Made by a program: the position numbers and the translations under genes. A DNA stretch of 8,868 nucleotides from JAWVEV01 sp033856535 (GTDB lineage Bacteria; Actinomycetota; Thermoleophilia; Miltoncostaeales; Miltoncostaeaceae), in contig JAWVEV010000114.1 in assembly GCA_033856535.1 (NCBI GenBank), forward strand, positions 1 to 8,868, given 5' to 3'. The number at the start of each line of letters is the position of its first letter. The first letter of the stretch is position 1. The notes beneath the pieces were generated by a model. The model was not told the DNA's origin, made no database searches, and saw only the letters and a program-made list of their open reading frames with translations. This document shows positions 1 through 4,713 of the stretch, piece after piece.

Positions 1-288
1 GTAGAAGGTGTCGACCAGGCTCAGCCCGAGCCCGCCGTCCTCGACGGGCAGGTGCGGGCAGTAGAGACCGGCGGCGGCGGCGGCCTGCTGCATCCGCCGC
101 TTGAGGTCGATCAGGGGCCCGGCGAGCCGCCCGTCGGCCTCGACGGCGACGGCGGTGTCGGCGAGCCGCCCCTCGACCTCCTCGACCATGGGCAGCGCGG
201 TGTCGGCGATGAAGGCCCGCACCCGCGCGAGCGCGGCGCGGCCGGCCTCCGAGGGCGGGTACCCGCGGGACTCCTCGAGCGAGGTCAC
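1..288 (-). CDS. Acyl-CoA dehydrogenase, N-terminal fragment (runs off left edge)
   Basis: The minus strand reads open for exactly 96 codons from a GTG at 288 to the window edge. The residues resemble the N-terminal alpha-helical domain of acyl-CoA dehydrogenases: an 'RAFIADTALPMVEEVE' helix near residues 25-40, then a 'LKRRMQQAAAAAGLYCPHLP' segment, then the family hallmark 'EDGGLGLSLVD' near residues 82-93. Family members are FAD flavoproteins of about 380-410 residues that oxidise acyl-CoA thioesters to 2-enoyl-CoA, so about three quarters of the protein, including the FAD-binding and catalytic regions, lies outside the window. The GTG at 288 is the only ATG/GTG/TTG start in frame downstream of an upstream in-frame TAG (about 346-348). 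It has no Shine-Dalgarno of its own at normal spacing; its start overlaps the stop of a short upstream ORF. It is divergent from the helicase gene. The substrate cannot be inferred. Confidence 0.8.
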   Translation of the reverse strand, partial: MTSLEESRGYPPSEAGRAALARVRAFIADTALPMVEEVEGRLADTAVAVEADGRLAGPLIDLKRRMQQAAAAAGLYCPHLPVEDGGLGLSLVDTFY

Positions 289-308
289 GCCACCACCGCC
301 GGCCTCAT
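285..308 (-). promoter_or_regulatory. Possible 7-codon leader ORF coupled to the acyl-CoA dehydrogenase
   Basis: On the minus strand an ATG at 308-306 opens a mini-ORF encoding MRPAVVA. It ends in a TGA at 287-285 that overlaps the dehydrogenase GTG start (288-286) as GTGA. A good Shine-Dalgarno, AGGAGG (320-315), lies 6 nt upstream of this ATG but 26 nt from the dehydrogenase GTG, too far to serve it directly. The arrangement fits translational coupling or reinitiation. A second ATG at 313-311 stops after two codons. Whether the leader is translated is inferred, not shown. Confidence 0.4.
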
Positions 309-465
309 CCCATCCCTCCTCGATCCCGGTCGCGGGGGCTCGATGCTAGCGGCGCGGGTCACCGCCGCGGACGGGCGGCGCGTCCACCCGGGGGGCGGGG
401 CGCACCGTCCCTCGCTCGGGCACCGCCGCGATGCCGGTCCCGGCGGACGGGTACCGTGCCCGACC

Positions 466-2184
466 ATGGAGAAAATCGCGGATGACGATGGGGCCGGCTT
501 CGCGGGGCTCGGCCTGAGGGACGAATTGGTGAGCGCGGTCGCGGGGCTGGGGTACGAGGAGCCGACGCCGGTCCAGCGGGAGGCGATCCCGCCCCTGCTC
601 GAGGGCCGGGACCTGCTGGGCGACGCGGCGACCGGCACGGGCAAGACCGCGGCCTTCGCGCTTCCGATGCTGCAGCGGATCGCCGGCGAGGGCTTCGGCC
701 CCCGGCCGCGGGCCCTGGTGCTGGTGCCCACGCGCGAGCTCGCCATGCAGGTGTCCGAGGCGATCCACAAATACGGTCGCGGCCTCGGGACGCGCGTGCT
801 CCCGGTCTACGGCGGACAGCCGATCGGCCGCCAACTCCGCGAGCTCAAGAGCGGCGCGGACGTCGTCGTCGCCACGCCCGGCCGCGCGCTCGACCACATC
901 GGGCGCGGCACCCTGGTCCTCGACGATGTGCGGGTCGTCGTCCTGGACGAGGCCGACGAGATGCTCGACATGGGCTTCGCGGAGGACATCGACGGGATCC
1001 TGGAGGGCGTCCCCGAGGAGCGCCAGACGGTCCTCTTCTCCGCCACGATGCCCCCGCGCATCACCGCCATCGCCAAGCGGCACCTGCGCGATCCGGTCCG
1101 CGTCCGGATCGCCGCGGAGCGCCAGGCCGCCGGCGACGCGCCGCAGGTGCGACAGACGGCCTACGTGGTGGCGCGGGCGCACAAGCCGGCCGCCCTCGGG
1201 CGCATCCTCGACGTCGAGGCCCCGACCGCCGCGCTCGTCTTCTGCCGGACGCGCACCGAGGTGGAGGAGCTCACCGAGACCCTGAACGGCCGCGGCTACC
1301 GCGCCGAGGCGCTCCACGGCGGCATGAGCCAGGAGCAGCGCGACAAGGTGATGGGCCGGTTCCGGGCCGAGCGGGCCGAGCTGCTCGTCGCGACCGACGT
1401 CGCCGCCCGCGGGCTCGACATCGACCAGCTCACCCACGTCGTGAACTACGACGTGCCCTCGGCGCCGGAGGCGTACGTCCACCGGATCGGCCGCGTCGGG
1501 CGCGCCGGGCGCGAGGGCGTCGCGATCACGCTGGCGGAGCCGCGCGAGCACCGCCTCCTGAAGAACATCGAGCGCGTGACCGGCCGGCGGATCGGCGTCG
1601 AGACGCTGCCGACGGTCGCGGACCTGCGCGCCCGCCGGCTGGCCCTGACCGAGGCCACGCTGCGGGAGGCGATCCTGCAGGACGACCTCGAGCCGTTCCG
1701 GGTCGTGGTCGACACGCTCTCCGACGAGTTCGGCGTCATGGAGGTGGCGCTCGCCGCGGTGCGGCTGGCGCACGGCGCCGGGGACGGGGTCGACGAGGAG
1801 ATCCCGGACGCGACCCCCGACCGGAGCGCGAGCGCGGCGGGCGAGCGCACCCGCCGGCGCGGCCGCCCTGGCACCCCGGCCCCCGGGATGACGCGCCTCT
1901 TCATCGGCGCCGGCCGGCGCGCCGGGATCCGCCCCCAGGATCTGGTGGGCGCCGTGACCGGCGAGACGCGCCTGTCGGGCCGCGACGTCGGCTCGATCGA
2001 GATCGCCGACCGCTTCTCGCTGGTCGAGGTGCCGGCGTCCGCGGCCGAGGAGGTCGTCTCGGCCCTGCGCGCGAGCTCCCTCAAGGGCCGGAAGGTCACG
2101 GTCCGGCGCGAGCGCCGCGAGGAGAGCGGGCGCGGCGCGCCCGCGGCGGCACCCCACCCCGCCCGGGGCGCCCGGCCCGGCTGA
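466..2184 (+). CDS. deaD: DEAD-box ATP-dependent RNA helicase with C-terminal DbpA-type RNA-binding domain (DeaD/CsdA-like)
   Basis: A 572-residue protein with every DEAD-box signature in order: Q motif PTPVQ (33-37), motif I AATGTGKT (54-61), Ia PTREL (88-92), GG (116-117), Ib TPGR (137-140), II DEAD (161-164), III SAT (192-194), IV VFCRT (258-262), V ATDVAARGLD (309-318) and VI HRIGRVGR (339-346). A helical extension (about 380-437) and an Arg/Pro/Ala-rich linker (about 438-474) lead to a DbpA-like RNA-binding fold (about 475-552, starting MTRLFIGAGRRAGIRPQDLVGAV, shown here only by its pattern) and a basic tail. Proteins of this build unwind structured RNA in ribosome assembly, mRNA decay and cold adaptation. 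Motif I has Ala where Gln is usual (AQTGTGKT), and motif VI has Val where Thr is usual (HRIGRTGR). The frame is open far upstream, but ATG 466 is preferred: it sits just before the Q-motif region, and the upstream part overlaps the divergent dehydrogenase. No strong ribosome-binding site is seen. The gene symbol is by similarity to the family. Confidence 0.93.
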   Translation: MEKIADDDGAGFAGLGLRDELVSAVAGLGYEEPTPVQREAIPPLLEGRDLLGDAATGTGKTAAFALPMLQRIAGEGFGPRPRALVLVPTRELAMQVSEAIHKYGRGLGTRVLPVYGGQPIGRQLRELKSGADVVVATPGRALDHIGRGTLVLDDVRVVVLDEADEMLDMGFAEDIDGILEGVPEERQTVLFSATMPPRITAIAKRHLRDPVRVRIAAERQAAGDAPQVRQTAYVVARAHKPAALGRILDVEAPTAALVFCRTRTEVEELTETLNGRGYRAEALHGGMSQEQRDKVMGRFRAERAELLVATDVAARGLDIDQLTHVVNYDVPSAPEAYVHRIGRVGRAGREGVAITLAEPREHRLLKNIERVTGRRIGVETLPTVADLRARRLALTEATLREAILQDDLEPFRVVVDTLSDEFGVMEVALAAVRLAHGAGDGVDEEIPDATPDRSASAAGERTRRRGRPGTPAPGMTRLFIGAGRRAGIRPQDLVGAVTGETRLSGRDVGSIEIADRFSLVEVPASAAEEVVSALRASSLKGRKVTVRRERREESGRGAPAAAPHPARGARPG

Positions 2185-2209
2185 GGGTCAGCCGCCGGCC
2201 GGGTGCTCC
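2165..2209. terminator. Bidirectional hairpin containing both converging stop codons
   Basis: The helicase (TGA 2182-2184) and the second PRC-barrel gene (stop at 2188-2190 on the other strand) converge with only GGG between them. The DNA around the stops is self-complementary: 2178-2184 pairs with 2188-2194 around the GGG loop; after a CC bulge (2195-2196), 2171-2177 pairs with 2197-2203; then 2165-2170 pairs with 2204-2209, including two G-U pairs. That gives 20 pairs in the plus-strand RNA. In the minus-strand RNA the two G-U pairs become A-C mismatches. There is no T-tract, so termination by the hairpin alone is an inference from its position. Confidence 0.6.
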
Positions 2210-2454
2210 CGGACGTCCGGGCCCACCACGATCCGCGGGCCGTCGAGCGACCGCAGGGCCGCCCACGGCACGAGGACGCCGTCCCGCCGCGAGACGTTCC
2301 CCGCCATGCGCCGCCACCACGCGCGCGGGCCCACGAGCAACCCGATCACCGCCAGGCGATCCGGGCGCTCCTCCACGCGCACGTCGTAGACGCGCCCGAG
2401 CCGGCGCCCGTCCTCCGTCCACACCTCGCGCCCCAGCAGGTCCGAGAGGCGCAT
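2188..2454 (-). CDS. Small PRC-barrel domain protein (PRC-1), last gene of the Nramp operon
   Basis: An 88-residue protein whose first half matches the PRC-barrel pattern: LLGREVWTEDGRRLGRVYDVRVE (about 6-28, with the turn DGRRLG and the strand RVYDVRV), then a strand LAVIGLLVGP (34-43), a basic Trp-rich segment AWWRRM (45-50), and LVPWAALRSLDG (61-72). PRC-barrels are small beta-barrels found in RimM, photosynthetic reaction centre H subunits and many stand-alone prokaryotic proteins; they usually mediate protein or RNA contacts and are not catalytic. The ATG at 2454-2452 overlaps the TGA of the preceding gene (TGATG), which implies translational coupling. Residues LLxGPxAxxRR and VPW recur in the neighbouring protein, so the two are probably paralogues. 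The function beyond association with the transporter is unknown. No signal peptide or membrane segment is seen, so it is probably cytoplasmic. Confidence 0.8.
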   Translation of the reverse strand: MRLSDLLGREVWTEDGRRLGRVYDVRVEERPDRLAVIGLLVGPRAWWRRMAGNVSRRDGVLVPWAALRSLDGPRIVVGPDVREHPAGG

Positions 2455-2804
2455 CACGACCCCGGGAGGCGCCGCAGCCAGCGGAGGATCCCGCCGTCCT
2501 CGCCCTCGAGGCCCAGGACGCTCGCCCTGTCGCGGAGCACGATCGCCTCCTTGCGCTCGTCCACCTGCGACCAGGGCACGCGGACGAGTCCCGGCCGGCC
2601 GCGTCGCGGCAGCCACCGGTTCAGGTGGCGCAGCCGCCGCCGGCGGGCGCTCGGGCCGATCAGCAGCCAGCGGATGAAGGGCTCGCCGTCGGGCCCGAGC
2701 TCGATCTCCAGGTCGTCGACGCGGCCGCAGTGCCGGGTCCGGCAGTCCAGCAGCTGCTGGTCGAGCACCTGGACGGCGACGTCGGTGACCGGCGGCTCGC
2801 CCAT
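2454..2804 (-). CDS. PRC-barrel-like protein (PRC-2), co-translated with Nramp transporter
   Basis: A 116-residue protein without a signal peptide or membrane span. Residues 11-36 (VQVLDQQLLDCRTRHCGRVDDLEIEL) have the PRC-barrel strand-turn-strand pattern, with two cysteines (21 and 26) around the turn. A strand with LLIGP (47-51), a very basic stretch (RRRRLRHLNRWLPRRGR, 54-70), VPWSQVD (76-82) and an amphipathic C-terminal ILRWLRRL helix (106-113) follow. It shares LLxGPxAxxRR and VPW with the downstream 88-residue protein. The ATG at 2804-2802 overlaps the transporter's TGA (TGATG); an in-frame GTG lies immediately before it and is an alternative start. The overlap at both ends indicates co-translation with transporter and PRC-1. 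It could be a cytoplasmic partner, sensor or membrane-surface adaptor of the transporter; nothing in the sequence decides this. Confidence 0.78.
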   Translation of the reverse strand: MGEPPVTDVAVQVLDQQLLDCRTRHCGRVDDLEIELGPDGEPFIRWLLIGPSARRRRLRHLNRWLPRRGRPGLVRVPWSQVDERKEAIVLRDRASVLGLEGEDGGILRWLRRLPGS

Positions 2805-4030
2805 CACCCCTGCCCGAGGTTGGTGAGGACCATCAGCGGGACCGCCGAGAGGGCCGCGACCGTCAGCAGCACGAGGTACGTCCATCCGAGCGTCGCCGAG
2901 AGGCGGCCGTTCGCGTGCTCGCCCATGACGTCGCGGTCCCCCGCGACCAGCAGCACCGGCAGGTAGGTGGCGGGCATGGCGACGACACCGAAGATCACGG
3001 AGTACTCGGTGAGCTCGATGGGGTTCACGCCGGTGGCGGCGACCACCAGCGCGATCGCGATGAAGACCATCCAGGTGAGCGAGAACCTCGGGACCTCGCT
3101 CGGCCGCTTGGCCTTGCCCCAGGGCCAGCCGAGGAACTGGGCGAGGTTGTAGGCGCCGGACAGGGCCGTGTCGATCGCCGCGCCGCTCACGGCGAACAGG
3201 ATCCCGGCGAGCCCGAGGAGCAGCCCGATCTGGCCCAGCGGGTTGGCCGCCGCCAGCCCGACGGTGCCGAGGAAGTCCGGCGCGATGCCGACCGGCAGGA
3301 ACAACTCGGCCGACACCGTGATGAGCGTGATGGACAGCAGCGCGCCGATGCTGAAGCCGGCGATCGACGTGATCCGGTTCATCCGGAGGTCGTCGGGCGC
3401 CCGCCAGCCCTCCTCGACGCCCCCCGACGAGTAGAAGTAGACCTCGTACGGCATCAGGGCCGCGCTGAAGAGCCCGACGGCGAAGTAGGCCCAGATGAGG
3501 TGGTCGGAGGTGGCGACGTGGGGCACGAACCCGCGCGCCAGCTGGCCCCAATCGGGCCCGAGCGCGACCGCGCCGACGGTGAAGGCCACCAGCAGCAGCC
3601 CGCCGAAGCCGAACACCCGCTCGATCCAATCGAACGGGAGCAGCCAGACCGCGATCAGCAGCCCGATCCCGGCCGCGACCACCAGCAGGCGGTAGTCGCC
3701 GCCGGTCAGGAGCCGAAGGACGAGCGCCATCCCGCCCACCTCGGCGGTGCAGGTGAGCAGGCTCACGGCCAGGGACGCGATCAGCGTGATGAGCGCCGCG
3801 CCGTAGCCGAGCCGCGTGCGCACGGCGTCGAAGACCGGCCGCTGGGTCACCACGGCGACGCGCCCGCACATCTCCGAGAAGACGATGATGCCGAGCGCCC
3901 CGATCACGACGATCCAGATCACCTGGTAGCCGAACATGGCGCCGGCGGCCGTGTTGAACACGATGTCGCCGATGTCGACGAAGCCCCCGATCGCGGCGAG
4001 CACGCCCAGAGCGAGCTGCAGCGGCTTCAC
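2804..4030 (-). CDS. Non-canonical Nramp-family divalent metal transporter
   Basis: A 408-residue polytopic membrane protein with about 11 hydrophobic segments, the usual Nramp size. Helix 1 aligns without gaps to MntH: 'VDIGDIVFNTAAGAMFGYQ' (18-36) stands where the family has '(I/M)DPGNFATxIQAGAxFGYQ'. Helix 6 has AALMPYEVYFYSS (190-202) in place of AxxMPHxxYLHSS, and the C-terminal part carries GDRDVMGEHANGRL, like the family's NDRxxMGxxxNG. Nramp proteins use the LeuT fold to move Mn2+, Fe2+ or related ions with protons. Here the Asp of helix 1 (D19) and the Met of helix 6 (M193) are kept, but Asn becomes D22, the Pro becomes I20, His becomes Y195, and the helix-3 TDLAE-like motif reads TCTAE (C94, E97). 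The start GTG 4030-4028 overlaps the upstream gene's TGA (GTGA), and translation from it begins right before helix 1; the frame extends upstream only as a shadow of the lipoprotein gene. Membership in the superfamily is clear; the ion and the coupling are not. Confidence 0.9.
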   Translation of the reverse strand: MKPLQLALGVLAAIGGFVDIGDIVFNTAAGAMFGYQVIWIVVIGALGIIVFSEMCGRVAVVTQRPVFDAVRTRLGYGAALITLIASLAVSLLTCTAEVGGMALVLRLLTGGDYRLLVVAAGIGLLIAVWLLPFDWIERVFGFGGLLLVAFTVGAVALGPDWGQLARGFVPHVATSDHLIWAYFAVGLFSAALMPYEVYFYSSGGVEEGWRAPDDLRMNRITSIAGFSIGALLSITLITVSAELFLPVGIAPDFLGTVGLAAANPLGQIGLLLGLAGILFAVSGAAIDTALSGAYNLAQFLGWPWGKAKRPSEVPRFSLTWMVFIAIALVVAATGVNPIELTEYSVIFGVVAMPATYLPVLLVAGDRDVMGEHANGRLSATLGWTYLVLLTVAALSAVPLMVLTNLGQG

Positions 4031-4470
4031 GACGTCCGCCCGGCGATCCGCTCGGCCGTGCGGGCGATCCCGTCGAGCGTCGTGTGGACGGAGGCGGCCA
4101 GCGGACGATCGCCCGGGCGCCGGCGCAACGCATCGAGCTGCGCGGCCACCCGGCCCGACAGGCGCACGACCGCGGCGGTGGCGCTCGCGCGCGCGGGCCC
4201 GGGGTCGGCCGAGGCGAGGACCGTGCGGAGGTCCTCGGCCTCCGCGGCCAGTTCCGCGGCGTGGACCCGGACGAACGCGTCGGTGACGTCGCCGCGCCGC
4301 GCGCCGAGCGCGAGCAGCGCGCCATCCGCGGCCAGCGACTGCACCTGCTCCGCGTCGTGCTGCAGCCGGAACGCCGTGACCGTCCGGGCGGAGCACGATG
4401 CCAGCGCGACGGCGGCCATGACCGCGACCGGGGCGACGAGACGGTTGCATCCGTGCGGGCGGCGCGCCAT
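4027..4470 (-). CDS. Putative small lipoprotein, first gene of Nramp operon
   Basis: A 147-residue protein with a bacterial lipoprotein signal: a basic N-terminus (MARRPHGCNR), a hydrophobic core (LVAPVAVMAAVA, 11-22) and a lipobox LASC (23-26), predicting lipidation at C26 and anchoring outside the cytoplasmic membrane. The mature part is Ala/Arg/Asp-rich, looks almost wholly alpha-helical, and has no cysteine after C26. I do not recognise a named domain; it resembles small helical-bundle lipoproteins only in composition. Its TGA (4029-4027) overlaps the transporter GTG start, so the two are probably translationally coupled. The ATG at 4470 gives the complete signal peptide; the DNA just upstream is pyrimidine-rich and offers no Shine-Dalgarno, so translation may start on a leaderless or near-leaderless transcript. 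It might be an extracytoplasmic partner of the transporter (inference from linkage only). Confidence 0.72.
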   Translation of the reverse strand: MARRPHGCNRLVAPVAVMAAVALASCSARTVTAFRLQHDAEQVQSLAADGALLALGARRGDVTDAFVRVHAAELAAEAEDLRTVLASADPGPARASATAAVVRLSGRVAAQLDALRRRPGDRPLAASVHTTLDGIARTAERIAGRTS

Positions 4471-4482
4471 GGCGGGAGGGAG

Positions 4483-4535
4483 ATGCCCGAACCGCCAGGA
4501 ACCATGCGCGCGGCGGCGGTTTTCCGGTCGGGCAT
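4483..4535. repeat. Imperfect inverted repeat upstream of the lipoprotein-Nramp operon
   Basis: ATGCCCGA (4483-4490) is the exact reverse complement of TCGGGCAT (4528-4535). The adjacent ACCGCC (4491-4496) pairs with GGCGGT (4515-4520), giving 14 pairs with a 7-nt bulge (4521-4527) and an 18-nt loop (4497-4514). It begins 13 bp upstream of the lipoprotein start, where a promoter, operator or 5' leader would lie. It could be a regulator-binding site or an RNA leader structure; it does not resemble the Mn2+ (yybP-ykoY) or Mg2+ riboswitches that I can recall. Chance pairing is fairly easy at this base composition. Confidence 0.35.
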
Positions 4536-4553
4536 GCCGGGCACCCGCCGTGT

Positions 4554-4673
4554 ATGGCGGGATGGGTCGTCTGGGGCGCCGACGTGACGCTGACGCGGGT
4601 CGTGATCGCGGCCCTGCTCGAGGGCGCGCTGGTCGCCGTGCTGGTGGCCTGCGCGCGGCTGATCGGCCGCTGA
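4554..4673 (+). CDS. Possible 39-residue single-span membrane peptide
   Basis: A short plus-strand ORF (ATG 4554, TGA 4671-4673) encodes a peptide with a hydrophilic or aromatic start (MAGWVVWGADVTLTR) and one hydrophobic segment, VVIAALLEGALVAVLVACA (about 16-34), with a glutamate in the middle and an Arg-containing end. It lies in the gap between the lipoprotein gene (divergent) and pilC (convergent), and ends 7 bp before a strong hairpin that could be its terminator. No good Shine-Dalgarno precedes ATG 4554; an in-frame GTG at 4584 is an alternative that would leave a 29-residue peptide. Coding status is uncertain: the membrane-like composition and terminator position support it, the missing ribosome-binding site does not. 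Confidence 0.35.
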   Translation: MAGWVVWGADVTLTRVVIAALLEGALVAVLVACARLIGR

Positions 4674-4679
4674 GCGACG

Positions 4680-4702
4680 CCCGGGGCGCGGTGCGCCCCG
4701 GG
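4680..4702. terminator. 10-bp GC hairpin between small ORF and pilC
   Basis: CCCGGGGCGC (4680-4689) and GCGCCCCGGG (4693-4702) are perfect reverse complements around a GGT loop. The hairpin lies 12 bp downstream of the pilC stop (on the minus strand) and 7 bp downstream of the small plus-strand ORF, so it can serve as a bidirectional terminator at the end of the pilus operon. No T-run follows on either strand, as is common in GC-rich actinobacteria. Confidence 0.65.
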
Positions 4703-4713
4703 GCCGCAGAGCC

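Noticed and set aside
52..465. N-terminal extension of the helicase frame upstream of ATG 466
   Set aside because: The frame is open, but it overlaps the divergent dehydrogenase and reads as Gly/Arg/Pro-rich sequence without family similarity; the helicase core starts right after ATG 466.
289..465. Promoters for the divergent dehydrogenase and helicase genes
   Set aside because: They must lie here or just inside, but no convincing -10 or -35 sequence stands out in this GC-rich DNA, so no site is annotated.
346..2157. Long minus-strand open frame (about 600 codons) opposite the helicase gene
   Set aside because: It is an antisense shadow caused by high GC and few stop codons. Its translation is Arg/Ala/Gly/Asp-rich with no recognisable motif, while the plus strand shows a complete set of helicase motifs.
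4031..4450. N-terminal extension of the Nramp frame upstream of GTG 4030
   Set aside because: It would double-code the lipoprotein gene and is Arg/Ala-rich without hydrophobic segments. The GTGA overlap and the position of helix 1 support GTG 4030.
4471..4553. Mn2+ (yybP-ykoY) or Mg2+ (M-box) riboswitch upstream of the metal-transport operon
   Set aside because: The gap is too short for the M-box, and no conserved riboswitch core could be recognised; only a simple inverted repeat is present.
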